Source of the DNA: Paralithodes platypus
Lineage: Eukaryota > Arthropoda > Malacostraca > Decapoda > Lithodidae
Assembly (NCBI GenBank): GCA_032716605.1
Contig: CM064485.1
Coordinates: forward strand, 34,578,561 to 34,642,560
DNA length: 64,000 nt
Direction: 5' to 3'
Below the pieces are notes generated by a model. That model was not told the DNA's origin. It saw only the letters and a list, made by a program, of their open reading frames with translations, and did not search any database. This document shows positions 10,990 to 20,518 of the stretch, one piece after another. Position 1 is the first letter of the stretch. Each line of letters opens with the position of its first letter. Made by a program: the position numbers and the translations under genes.

Positions 10990-11248
10990 CTATGTTCTGG
11001 GGAAAGTGCCGAATTACATGCTTTTTGCACTCGCGTTGCACGGTTGTTGCAAGAAAACTAGCCATCATAAAAGGATCGTTATGGTGTCATTGGAAAGCTC
11101 TGTTTATGCCCTTTCAGGGATAGATACTTGTTTTACGCTCTGGGTCTTATTTAGGCATGAAAATGATCACGTAAACAGCCCTATTTTGGGTAAAAACACC
11201 CCGCTGGGCGGTACAAATAAATAAACCGCCTAGGCCGCTCGTAAGGTG
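10990..11248 (+). mobile_element. TTAA MITE family A, right half
   Basis: This matches the right part of the complete copy at 44110-44589 (GCACTCGCGTTGCACGG, GGATCGTTATGGTGTCATT, GGCATGAAAATGATCACG) and ends GGCCGCTCGTAAGGTG at a TTAA (11249-11252). The flank TTAATAACATAAA corresponds to TTTAAATAACATAAA in the related locus at about 16827, which lacks the insertion, so the TTAA target is supported by an empty site. The left end is missing. Confidence 0.75.
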
Positions 11249-11315
11249 TTAATAACATAAACAATTTGTAAAGGTCCAATTTGTCACCTGTCAGAGCAAC
11301 GACACAAATATACTG

Positions 11316-11359
<44 letters not shown>

Positions 11360-11557
11360 GGAATCACCTGATAATAAGAAAAAGCAATTTACAATTTTTC
11401 TGATAAGAGTTTTTAGTGGTATTAATTTTTGCTCCGACGATAAAGCTATATTTATAAGATCTCATATGACATTTAGGTATACATTTAATTATTAATTAAT
11501 ATTCAAAATGATTTTGAATTTCATAAACAGAATATTTATCTAATTTATTTTTTTCAG

Positions 11558-11862
11558 AGATGTGGGATGAAGACGCTTTTCTCCGGAGAGACGGGGTCAC
11601 CAGCACCACCCCCCGGCCCCCAGCCCCCGACCACCCGGACTCGACAGGCAGACATGCAGCGGAGCCAAAGTCACAAGCCCTCCCACCACACTTCCAGGCG
11701 CACCCTTCATATTTAATCGTCTCCCCGTGCCAGGCGCCTGATGGACTATTATCTAGCACTCCATTCGTTCGACATGACCATACCAGCTCAGCACCCTTCT
11801 ATCCACCCTGGCTAACAAATGTTCCTACTGTATGTGTGGAGTTACTCGTCGAGACAAAATGA
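11558..11862 (+). CDS. EEDTEPL-type exon copy 5 fused to GC-rich unrelated frame
   Basis: The acceptor TTTTTTTCAG (ending 11557) and start AGATG are those of the repeated exon, but after M-W-D-E-D the sequence changes abruptly to a GC-rich, proline-rich frame (T-P-R-P-P-A-P-D-H-P-D-S-T-G-R) of about 95 residues that I do not recognise. The stop at 11860-11862 lies in the left arm of a small foldback element, so the C-terminus is element-derived. Composition differs strongly from the AT-rich surroundings, indicating inserted sequence. Whether the chimera is expressed cannot be seen. Confidence 0.35.
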
Positions 11863-11953
11863 GGAATGAAGAGAGAGAGAGAGAGAGTAGGAGAGGCTCT
11901 CCTACTATCAATTCATTCTGTCTCGACGAGTAACTCCATACATATAGTAGGAG
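11823..11953. mobile_element. Small foldback element with about 40-bp arms
   Basis: The arms GGAGTTACTCGTCGAGACA and TGTCTCGACGAGTAACTCC are perfect reverse complements and extend outward through CCTACTGTATGTGT and ATACATATAGTAGGA with a few mismatches. The loop contains a GA run. It abuts a MITE family A copy on its right. Confidence 0.75.
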
Positions 11954-12282
11954 CTTTCCAATGACACCATAACGATCCTTTTATGATGGCTAGTTTTCTT
12001 GCAACAACTGTGGAACGCGAGTGCAAAAAGCATGTAATTCAGCACTTTCCCCATACAATTCCGTATATAGCGAGTGAGAGAGGGAGGGAGGAGGTGGGAT
12101 TCGTGTCAGTAGGTTCGCCGCGGTGGTCTGGAGCAGTCATACGCTCGCTACTCTCCTGCCACCACTTGTCTCTCTCTCTCAGCAACATTACGTGCTGAAA
12201 TTGCCACACGACCTATGTCGAGCGCCGCCGGATAGTCCAGATTTATTATACTCGACTTATGTTGCGCCCCGACAGTTATGGG
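11954..12282 (-). mobile_element. TTAA MITE family A, left half, inverted
   Basis: Read on the minus strand from the TTAA at 12283-12286 this gives a CCC start, CAACATAAGTCGAGT, GGCGGCGCTCGACATAGGTC, GGCAATTTCAGCACGTAATG and the GAGAGA run, matching the complete copy at 44110. It stops at GGAAAGCTC where the foldback element begins. The right half is absent. Confidence 0.75.
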
Positions 12283-12286
12283 TTAA

Positions 12287-12484
12287 AAAAAAAAGCACTA
12301 GCTGAGTTACTCATATTGTCAGATATTTTGACTATTTGGTTATCTTGTAGGTGTTTTAATTATGGTCCATAACAAAAAGGTGTGGGGTAAGCGCTATCTG
12401 GCAATCCAGGCGTGAATAAATGCTAACGCCTATTCAGATATATATATATATATATATATATAAAGAAGTTTTGCATAGTGTTAA
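12287..12484. other. AT-rich spacer with TA microsatellite
   Basis: The stretch AAAAAGCACTAGCTGAGTTACTCATATTGTCAGATATTT recurs at 14818-14862, in shorter form, so it belongs to the duplicated locus. A pure TA run lies at 12438-12462. No coding signal is visible. Confidence 0.5.
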
Positions 12485-12497
12485 CACTTACGGAATG

Positions 12498-12823
12498 GAC
12501 CTATACCAATACAACAACCAACAGTCACACCCAGCCTACGACTTAGCCATCGAGTATGACGAATCGGGTCTCCTTAGTATACAAAAGGACAGACAACTTA
12601 ACATAATACAAAACATACACAGACAAACAGAATTAAATAAACAGGAAAAAAAAACCACTCATAACACACGCACTCAACACACTCTTCATAAACAATGAAT
12701 CGCTCATACCAGATACAATTCCTGGTAACATCCGAAGAAGACCAAGAACAAATAGTGAACAAGATCAAGAAAATCATCCTGAAAATAAAGTCAGGGGGAC
12801 AGGAACCACTAGCAGCCCTATGA
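12498..12823 (+). other. Two overlapping small unrecognised frames
   Basis: One frame reads from ATG 12495 (M-D-L-Y-Q-Y-N-N-Q-Q) to TGA at 12696-12698, rich in Gln, Asn, His and Thr. A second, 42 codons, starts at ATG 12695 overlapping that stop and is rich in Glu, Ile and Lys (EEDQEQIVNKIKKIILKIK). Composition is protein-like (charged and amphipathic), so they may be pieces of one protein separated by a frameshift. No family is recognised. Confidence 0.25.
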
Positions 12824-12864
12824 CCGAAACTACAACTAAGGAACCACAAGACACAGGACCAACA

Positions 12865-13170
12865 ATGGCCAATGACCCTAATGAACGTGAGCAGCCGGAA
12901 ATGGAGGGAAATAATTACATCTCATTTCCCATTCCGGGTAAACCCTCAGTCAATTTGTTTTGGCCAAGTTGTTAAAAGACACCTGGCTATATGGGCAATT
13001 TGTGAGAACATAATATTCAAAGACATCACCTGCCAAAGCAAAGGCGCAAAAATACTGATTCATTACTCAGCTCTTTCTCCTTTGGATATGGGTCTGTTTA
13101 AATAATATAAAATTATAAATAAAATCTATTTTTATTTAAAACATAAATATTTATTTAGTGTTAAAATGTG
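12865..13170 (+). other. Diverged copy of the gene 3' region with poly(A) signals
   Basis: The tail GGGTCTGTTTAAATAATATAAAATTATAAATAAAATC and the following ATAAATATTTATTTAGTG are shared with the 3' end of the short beta-like gene at 13950-14026. This copy keeps an uninterrupted ...TAGTGTTAAAATG (TTAA at about 13160-13163) and serves as the empty site for the MITE at 14031. The 77-codon frame at 12872-13105 has no recognised domain. Confidence 0.45.
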
Positions 13171-13280
13171 TACGAAATATGGTTTGACTGAACTCCTACG
13201 CAGATCCCATCAAACAAAGCACTAGCCGAAGCCCGAAAACTATATGACGTTGGTAACCCCAAATTTCACACCAACAATGG

Positions 13281-13672
13281 CGGGTCTCTAAATCCTCCCC
13301 CTTGTCTAGGCTATATATATATATATATATATGTAATTTGTCTGCTAGCTAAGATTGACTTGACCAAAATAATATTTTCTGAAAAAATATTTTCAGTGTG
13401 TTACAAACACCGGTCTGTGTCACATACACACAGTCATTGTAGTTCCCCGAATCCATATCCCAACTTATATATTGCATCCTTATATTTTATGGTTACCATA
13501 CACATATAAAAACGGGATTTAGAGCCCTAAAACTATGACGTTGGTAACCCCAAATTTCACACCAATAATGGCGGGTCTCTAAATCCTCACCCTTTTCTAG
13601 GCTATATATATATATATAATATATGCTCTTTCATATGAGAGACTTAGAATTCAACTGCTCCCTGACACAATC
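13281..13672 (+). promoter_or_regulatory. Promoter copy 2, internally duplicated
   Basis: The promoter core GCGGGTCTCTAAATCCTC ... CTAGGCTATATATATAT occurs twice here, at 13281-13333 and 13570-13620, with the conserved block TTTTCTGAAAAAATATTTTC / GTGTTACAAACACCGG between them. The second core is followed by CTTTCATATGAGAGACTTAG and AATTCAACTGCTCCCTGACAC, as in copies 1 and 3. Here the donor AAAAG|GT is absent and the sequence runs directly into the short coding frame, as if exon 1 and exon 2 were joined. Confidence 0.55.
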
Positions 13673-13712
13673 AGGCTGAGAAACCAAGAACGTAAACATT
13701 GGAGGAGGAAGA

Positions 13713-13976
13713 ATGGCTGGAAACAACCGTATAATTATGGGAGTGCTGGTACTTATTATCAACTTCATAGTAGGCCTTATGGTTATATTGAGATTGGGAG
13801 AGAAGCCTAACATCGACGTAATCATCCCAACAACAACCAATTTATACGCCATACTAATTGACGAGTTATTTCAAAACCAAACCGAAATCATCAACAAATA
13901 CAACTTAACTGCATGCGACCCTGTGACAAAACCACTAAACTTCTGTATTTTGGATGGGTCTGTTCAAATAAAATAA
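13713..13976 (+). CDS. Short Na+/K+-ATPase beta-like protein, truncated
   Basis: An 87-residue frame with ATG in AAGAATGG. A short N-terminus (M-A-G-N-N-R) is followed by a hydrophobic segment at about residues 7-27 (IIMGVLVLIINFIVGLMVIL), then GEKPNID and YNLTACDPVTKPLNFC. These match the 328-residue protein at 15703. Directly after the FC the sequence switches to ILDGSVQIK and stops; the 3' tail has AATAAAATAAAATTATAAG poly(A)-type signals. It therefore keeps the membrane anchor and first ectodomain motif but lacks the rest of the beta-subunit ectodomain. Promoter copy 2 lies just upstream. Expressed short form or pseudogene cannot be decided. Confidence 0.55.
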   Translation: MAGNNRIIMGVLVLIINFIVGLMVILRLGEKPNIDVIIPTTTNLYAILIDELFQNQTEIINKYNLTACDPVTKPLNFCILDGSVQIK

Positions 13977-14030
13977 AATTATAAGTAAAAACTATTTTTA
14001 TTTAAAACATAAATATTTATTTAGTGTTAA

Positions 14031-14716
14031 CCCGTTGAGCCCCGGCTAGTTATAATATTTTGTTCACCCCAGTCCCAAGCCATTTTCACTTATTTTTTTT
14101 GTTTGCTAGAATGGAAGACAAGGATGAGAAATGAAAAAAAAACAAAAAAAAATCACCTCTGACATTTTTTTGGGGGGGGGGGGGGGCCGGTGGGGGGTTG
14201 GGGGGGGGGGCCTCAAAAAAATTTGTTGGGCCAAAATGGAAGAGAATGGTGAGAAATGAACACACAAATAAAAAAAAAATCATTTCGGTCATTTGGGGGG
14301 CGGGGGAGGGGTTTCAATAGTTCGTCTCCCCCGCATGACCACCCGCCCGGGAGCACTAGGGTAAAAACTGAGTATGGCATTGTACGGCATACATCCTAAG
14401 GAGTATCTCACATAAATCTCAAGCCTCTAGCTCCCATACGACCTGAGTAATGAAGGTTCAAAGTGGCGGTAAACTAGGGGTGTAAACTATCCCCACTAAG
14501 CCCACCACCACCAGCCGCGCGGCTGTCTCGGCCCGCTCACACCTACTGGCCCGGCTCCCCCACACACTACGGTACCGCCCCCTCCTATTCTCCCGCCATT
14601 TCCTACCTTACGAGCCACGTAAGTGTTTTTTATATGTCGGACGCACGTGATGCGTCGCTGGGAGTTGGTGATCAAAGACTGCCGACGCAACACGTGCGAC
14701 GCTGGGTCTCAACGGG
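14031..14716. mobile_element. TTAA MITE family B, complete
   Basis: The 686-bp element has perfect 9-bp ends CCCGTTGAG/CTCAACGGG and is flanked by TTAA on both sides (14027-14030 and 14717-14720). The paralogous sequence near 13160 has ...TTTAGTGTTAAAATG without the element, a clean empty site. Inside, a segment (AATGGAAGA... ATGAGAAATGAA ... A-run ... G-run) is doubled, with long G tracts near 14168-14211. No transposase frame is present. TTAA targets point to the piggyBac superfamily. Confidence 0.9.
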
Positions 14717-14720
14717 TTAA

Positions 14721-15179
14721 AATATGCCGGAAACATGGTTTGACTGAACCCCTACACCGATCCCATCTAAAATGACAAAAAGATACATAAATTATGTACT
14801 GCAATTGCCTATTAAAAAAAAAAAGCACTAGCGGAGTGACTCATATTGTCAGATATTTAGACTATTTGGCTATGTGGCTAAAACATCTGTCAATTTGGCC
14901 AAGTTGTTAAAAGACACCTGACTATATGGGCAATTTGTCTGCTAGCTAAGATTGACTTGACCAAAATAATATTTTCTGAAAAAATATTTTCAGTGTGTTA
15001 CAAACACCGGTCTGTGTCACATACACACAGTCATTGTAGTTCCACGAATCCATATCCCAACTTATATATTGCATCCTTATATTTTATGGTTACCATACAC
15101 ATATAAACACGAGAACCCCTAAAACTAGGACGTTGGCAACCCCGAATTTCACATCAACAATGGCGGGTCTCTAACTTCT
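14721..15179 (+). other. Duplicated upstream region of promoter copy 3
   Basis: Contains the block CAATTTGGCCAAGTTGTTAAAAGACACC, the GACTTGACCAAAATAATATTTTCTG block and GTTACAAACACCGGTCTGTG, all also seen at 12950-13000 and 13335-13445. It is the 5' flank of the full-length beta-like gene and shows that the gene unit was duplicated with its upstream DNA. Confidence 0.55.
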
Positions 15180-15254
15180 CCCCCTTCTCTAGGCTATATA
15201 TATATGGTCATTCATATGAGAGACTCAGAATTCAACTGCTCCCTGACACAAAAG
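15180..15254 (+). promoter_or_regulatory. Promoter copy 3 and non-coding exon 1 of the beta-like gene
   Basis: CCCCCTTCTCTAGGCTATATATATATGG provides a TATA box around 15195-15205, split here as CTTCTCTAGGC and TATATATATATGG; TCATATGAGAGACTCAG begins about 15 bp later. The exon ends at the donor GACACAAAAG|GTATTATA (15254/15255). The next acceptor is TTTGTTCAG at 15700, directly before the ATG of the 328-residue gene, giving an intron of about 446 bp in the 5' untranslated region. Confidence 0.6.
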
Positions 15255-15702
15255 GTATTATATTCCTGTTTCTATCCTGTTGTTTCCTTTCTGAAACACT
15301 CTAGCTCTCTCTACCTGTCTACTCTGAAACACATACATACACCGAAGGAGATAAAAGGCACATGTATACATTTTATTTCTATAAAATTCAATACAAGGCC
15401 ACATGTCTCACCTGTTTTTCTTTTTCTTTTTTCATCAAACATTCAGGCTTGAGACATCTTGTGATGTTGAAGTGTAGCCCGAGTAACTACACAAATATAC
15501 TCTTGATAATAATAAGAAATTTAAGACTTGTTCTGACAGAGTGTTTAGTGGTAGTAAATTTTGCTCCGACGATAAAGGCATGAGAGGTGAGTGATAAACC
15601 ACGATTATACTGATTTCTTATATATAAATATATAAGAAATAAATTTTAAATTTCATAAACAGAATATTTATCTAATTTTAATAATTATTTATTTGTTCAG
15701 AG

Positions 15703-16689
15703 ATGTGTAAAGGTAAGGATGAAGAAGACACTGAACCACTTATTAATGGAGGAGATGGAGGAATGGTTGGAAATAAACTTATATCCGTGCAAGAAGTGGT
15801 GGGAGTGGTGTTGGGAGTGATGATAATTATTATCAACTTGGTAGTCATCCTTATGGTTATATTGGGACTTGCTCCTTGTTGCCGGAGCGCGCCCGAGTTG
15901 CCGGAGGGCGCGGGAGAGAAACCTAACATCGACCTAACCACGTATCCCAGCAACAATACCGTGTACCAACAACGGGAGTTCCACTTATACAACTTCACAA
16001 AACAGGACACTAAAATCATAGAAAAGGGCTCCATTCTTGATGCTATTTATAACAGATACAACTTAACTGCATGCGACCCTGTGACAAAACCACTGAACTT
16101 CTGTAGTTGGCTGAGTGATATCAGGGAATGTATAGACGGCGGGAAATTGGGCTTCTACAATTCCGGCCCCTGTCCCTGTCTCATCACCCGAAAGGTACCT
16201 AAATGGATTCCTGACATGTTCACGGTGCTGGAGGACCTACCAGATAACCTGCCAAAGAGTCTCAGGGACTATATTTTGAGGTTTTACCGTCGAAAGAACT
16301 GTCTCCTCATCACCCCAAAGGTACCTAAATGGATTCCTGACATGTACACGGTGCTGGAGGACCTACCAGATAACATGCCAAAGAGTCTCAGGGACTACAT
16401 TTTGAGGTTTTACCGTCGAAAGAAGAATGTGATGCCTAAGTTCCTTTGGATGTCCTGTGAAGCCGCAGATAGGGACAGATTTAATGGCGAAATAACCTTG
16501 CTGCCCTGGCGAGGTTTTCCACCGTACTTCTTCCCCTACCGAAATAACTCTTACGTACAGCCAGCTGTGGGTATGCACATCTCAGGCCTAAGAAGGGGAG
16601 TGTCGCTGGCCATTGAGTGTCGACTCTGGGCTAAGAATATCAGCACTGAAAAAAACCTGCACACCATCCACATAAAACAAATGGAATGA
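15703..16689 (+). CDS. Na+/K+-ATPase beta-subunit-like protein with internal 42-residue duplication
   Basis: The 328-residue frame starts at ATG two bases after the acceptor TTTGTTCAG. Residues 1-31 are cytosolic and acidic (DEEDTEPLI fits a D-x-x-x-L-I sorting motif), and 32-56 form one membrane anchor, so the protein is type II like P-type ATPase beta subunits. The ectodomain has CDPVTKPLNFC, LGFYNSGPCPCLI, VPKWIPD, FLWMSCE, GEITLLPWRGFPPYFFPY and SLAIECRLWAKNI, a recognisable beta-subunit series; Cys252 and Cys306 fit the last conserved disulfide. Sequons lie at Asn84, 97, 120, 281 and 312. Residues 164-205 repeat as 206-247, a 126-bp tandem duplication. The family normally binds the alpha subunit and aids its folding and delivery; the effect of the duplication is unknown. 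The frame has no introns, unlike typical beta genes, so a retrocopy is possible. A donor CAACAG|GTATAC follows at 16758. Confidence 0.8.
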   Translation: MCKGKDEEDTEPLINGGDGGMVGNKLISVQEVVGVVLGVMIIIINLVVILMVILGLAPCCRSAPELPEGAGEKPNIDLTTYPSNNTVYQQREFHLYNFTKQDTKIIEKGSILDAIYNRYNLTACDPVTKPLNFCSWLSDIRECIDGGKLGFYNSGPCPCLITRKVPKWIPDMFTVLEDLPDNLPKSLRDYILRFYRRKNCLLITPKVPKWIPDMYTVLEDLPDNMPKSLRDYILRFYRRKKNVMPKFLWMSCEAADRDRFNGEITLLPWRGFPPYFFPYRNNSYVQPAVGMHISGLRRGVSLAIECRLWAKNISTEKNLHTIHIKQME

Positions 16690-16758
16690 CATCGGATGTT
16701 ATAATGGTCAAGTCTGCATTGTTTCTCACACCTCCATCACGTGTGCATGGTGCAACAG

Positions 16759-17094
16759 GTATACTACAATAACGTAATTTTTCTTTTTTATAAAGTTGTT
16801 TATTTATCAGCAGACAAAAAGCCTTTAAATAACATAAAAAATTTGTAAAAGTCCAATTCGTCACCTGCCAGAGTAACGACGCAAATATAATGATATATAT
16901 ATATATATATTAGAGGAATCACCTGATTTACTATTTGTTATGACAAAGAGTTTTTAGTGGTATTAATTTTTGCTCCGACCATAAAGCTATATTTATAAGG
17001 TCTCTTATGACATTTAGGTATACATTTAATTATTAATATTCAAAATGATTTTGAATTTCATAAACAGAATATTTATCTATATTTTTTTCTTCAG
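16759..17094 (+). repeat. Intron-like duplicated sequence
   Basis: From GTATACTACAATAACG onward this parallels 9909-10060 and 11253-11557: CAGCAGACAAAAAGCC, the TA run, GTTTTTAGTGGTATTAATTT, GCTCCGACCATAAAGC and the pyrimidine tract before the next exon copy. It carries the empty site for the MITE at 10990-11248. Confidence 0.6.
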
Positions 17095-17270
17095 AGATGT
17101 GGGATGAAGAAGACATATTCAAAGAGGCTCAAAAAAGAATATACAATAACGTATTATTTCTTTTTATAAAACTGTTTTGTGGTGGGCTGACCCCTTGTCA
17201 GAGTGAGGGTTGGTGTCCTCTACTTCCCATAGCCCCTTCTATCTTTTTCTCCTTCTATGTACATCTCTAA
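17095..17270 (+). pseudogene. EEDTEPL-type exon copy 7, running into satellite
   Basis: The acceptor TTTTTTCTTCAG precedes AGATG (ATG 17097). The frame reads M-W-D-E-E-D-I-F-K-E-A and continues into the satellite, stopping at about 17270 after 57 codons. The donor seen in copy 4 (CAACAG|GT) is replaced by AAAAAAGAATATAC, so splicing is lost. It marks the right end of the duplicated gene locus. Confidence 0.5.
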
Positions 17271-18800
17271 TTTTTTCAAATGGCGTAGGGATGTGGCGAC
17301 CCCAACGCCCGCCACTATGTTGGTGCAGGTAGCCTCCAGGTGCTAGATAATAAGTCTTTCTTACACAGTCTCTCCATCTCAATGGGCCAAGTATCTTGTT
17401 TGCACTCTATTTCCATCCTTAAGTAAGCAGTGGTGTTCAGTTAATCCATCCACTAACCTGCCTTACCCTTAAGTAAACAGTGTATCAGGTTTACACGAGC
17501 CCCATCCACCCGGAATGGGACGGGCTGACCCTTCGTCAGAGTGAGGGTTGGTGTCCTCTACTTCCCATAGCCCCTTCTATCTTTTTCTCCTTCTATCTAC
17601 ATCTCTAATTTTTTCAAATGGCGTAGGGATGTGGCGACCCCAACGCCCGCCACTTTTTTGGTGCAGGTAGCCTCCAGGTGCTAGATAATAAGTCTTTCTT
17701 ACACAGTCTCTCCATCTCAATGGGCCAAGTATCTTGTTTGCACTCTATTTCCATCCTTAAGTAAGCAGTGGTGTTCAGTTAATCCATCCACTAACCTGCC
17801 TTACCCTTAAGTAAACAGTGTATCAGGTTTACACGAGCCCCATCCACCCGGAATGGGACGGGCTGACCCTTCGTCAGAGTGAGGGTTGGTGTCCTCTACT
17901 TCCCATAGCCCCTTCTATCTTTTTCTCCTTCTATGTACATCTCTAATTTTTTCAAATGGCGTAGGGATGTGGCGACCCCAACGCCCGCCACTTTGTTGGT
18001 GCAGGTAGCCTCCAGGTGCTAGATAATGTCTTTCTTACACAGTCTCTCCATCTCAATGGGCCAAGTATCTTGTTTGCACTCTATTTCCATCCTTAAGTAA
18101 GCAGTGGTGTTCAGTTAATCCATCCACTAACCTGCCTTACCCTTAAGTAAACAGTGTATCAGGTTTACACGAGCCCCATCCACCCGGAATGGGACGGGCT
18201 GACCCTTCGTCAGAGTGAGGGTTAGTGTCCTCTACTTCCCATAGCCCCTTCTATCTTTTTCTCCTTCTATCTTTTTCTCCTTCTATCTACATTTCTAATT
18301 TTTTCAAATGGCGTAGGGATGTGGCGACCCCAACGCCCGCCACTTTTTTGGTGCAGGTAGCCTCCAGGTGCTAGATAATAAGTCTTTCTTACACAGTCTC
18401 TCCATCTCAATGGGCCAAGTATCTTGTTTGCACTCTATTTCCATCCTTAAGTAAGCAGTGGTGTTCAGTTAATCCATCCACTAACCTGCCTTACCCTTAA
18501 GTAAACAGTGTATCAGGTTTACACGAGCCCCATCCACCCGGAATGGGACGGGCTGACCCTTCGTCAGAGTGAGGGTTGGTGTCCTCTACTTCCCATAGCC
18601 CCTTCTATCTTTTTCTCCTTCTATGTACATCTCTAATTTTTTCAAATGGCGTAGGGATGTGGCGACCCCAACGCCCGCCACTTTGTTGGTGCAGGTAGCC
18701 TCCAGGTGCTAGATAATAAGTCTTTCTTACACAGTCTCTCCATCTCAATGGGCCAAGTATCTTGTTTGCACTCTATTTCCATCCTGATATATATAGGGGT
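17180..18800. repeat. 339-bp satellite, about 4.7 copies
   Basis: Starts of the GGGCTGACCCYTYGTCAGAG motif fall near 17184, 17522, 17860, 18197 and 18551, giving a unit of about 339 bp; the fourth unit is longer because CTTTTTCTCCTTCTATC is doubled. Part of the unit (AATCCATCCACTAACCTGCC ... AGCCCCATCCACCCGGAATGG) is the reverse complement of the 65-bp minisatellite and tail at 1005-8330. Units are nearly identical. Confidence 0.9.
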
Positions 18801-18804
18801 ATAT

Positions 18805-20518
18805 ATACACCACATTAGCGATGCAAGTGGTGTCGCTTATGGCACTGCAATATATTTAGTGAGCCCGGAACATAGCTGTCTGGTCATCGCTAAGGCAAAG
18901 GTCGCTCCCATAAGATCCATAACTATACCAAGATTAGAGCTAACTGCTGCTTTGCTAGCCACCAGATTAATCAAATTTGTGGAGGAAGCCCATCATAAAA
19001 TTGTAAAAGTCAACAAAATTGTATTATGGTGCGACAGCCAGGTTACATTGCATTGGTTGTGTAGTATAAAGAAGCTTCCAGTGTATGTCGCAAACCGTGT
19101 TGACGAAATCAAATCCCTTCTTCCGACTGTAGAATTCCGGTACGTGTCCTCTAAAGAAAACCCTAGTGACTTAGTGTCTAGAGGTGTTTCAGCAAAACAT
19201 CTGAAATCTTCTGCGTTTTGGTGGGAGGGGCCCATGTGGTTCCGAAACAAAGACGAGTAGCCAGAAGATATAATACCAGATGACCCAACGCCCAAGGTAA
19301 CTAGCCAAGTCATTGGGACCAATGATAAACAAGACACACAGTTATGGAACTGGGAAAAATATGGCAGTTATGATAAATTAATTCGGATAGTTGCATGGAC
19401 TATTCGATACAAGAATAATTTGAAGGCAAAAATTAAAGGGACGTCTCCCACAGACAGTGCCCTCCTCAGCATAAAGGAGCTAAAAGTAGCAGAAAAGATT
19501 ATAGCTAAAAGATGCCAGCAGGAATGCTTCCCAAAGGAGTACGAGATGCTGTCTGGTGACAAGGGTACTCGCAATAATTTGGTAAACCAATTAGGACTTG
19601 TCATGAAAGGAGGATTAATTGTATGTGAAGGTAGATTGAAGTTAGCGGCTCTTCCGGATTCAATGAAATATCCGATACTACTGCCTTCCAAACATCCTTT
19701 CACTACCATGCTCATCAATATGTGTCATCGTGTCTGTTGTCACTATGGAGTTAATCACGTGGTCGCATATATACGGCAAAGGTGGTGGATTCCTAAGATA
19801 AGACAAGCGGTAAAACAAGTGACCAGTAAGTGTATAACCTGTCGTAAAATATAGGGTAATACCTACGCGAAAGCTAGAGTACCTCCTCTACCAGACATCA
19901 GGACTACTCCTAGATATCCCTTCGAGGTCACGGGGGTTGATTATACAGGAGCAATTCCTCTCCGGGGCTCACACAACAAGCCTTATATGCTTTTATTTAC
20001 GTGCGCTACTACAAGAGCTATCCACATTGAAGTAGTTAGCAATATGACCTGTGACAGCTTTATCCATGCATTCCGGAGATTTTGTAGTAGGCAGGGATTT
20101 CCAGAGATAATGTTAAGTGACAATGCTGCTACATTTGTGGGAGCTTCCAAACACTTGGAAGACATCCAAAGCGATCCTAGTCTTCAGGCTCATCTTGCCG
20201 AAATCCGATGTGAATGGCGTTCTATCCCAGCACGTGCGCCTTGGTTCGGAGCTATTTGGGAGAGAGCCATAGGTATTATTAAAGCTGGGCTTAAAAAAGT
20301 ACTAGGTCGTGCTCTAGTCTCCTTTGAGGAACTAACTACTGTCCTATTGGAGCTGGAAGCTACCGTGAATGATCGCCCTTTAACAAAATTATGTCTCAGA
20401 TTATCTGGAGGACCCTTGCCCTATTACCCCATCCATGCTGGTTAAAGATCGTAGACTTTGTGACTTCCCAAAGAACCTAATTCAGCTAGATGAGCTGCAG
20501 GATCCTAGTTTTTAATAG
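18805..20518 (+). pseudogene. BEL/Pao element 1: RNase H and integrase, 5'-truncated
   Basis: Coding begins abruptly after the satellite with DASGVAYG of the RNase H domain; TIPRLELTAALLA, CDSQVTLHWL and NPSDLVSRG are typical BEL/Pao motifs. It continues through the integrase zinc region (HRVCCHYGVNH ... CITCRK) and catalytic core (VDYTGAIP, LSDNAATFVG, APWFGAIWERAIG), giving D-D-E. Frame 1 is kept from 18805 to about 20420 with two in-frame stops (TAG 19257 and TAG 19852); a frameshift near 20430 precedes the conserved PKNLIQLDELQDPSF. Gag, protease and reverse transcriptase are missing, so the copy was 5'-truncated or recombined at the satellite. Confidence 0.85.
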
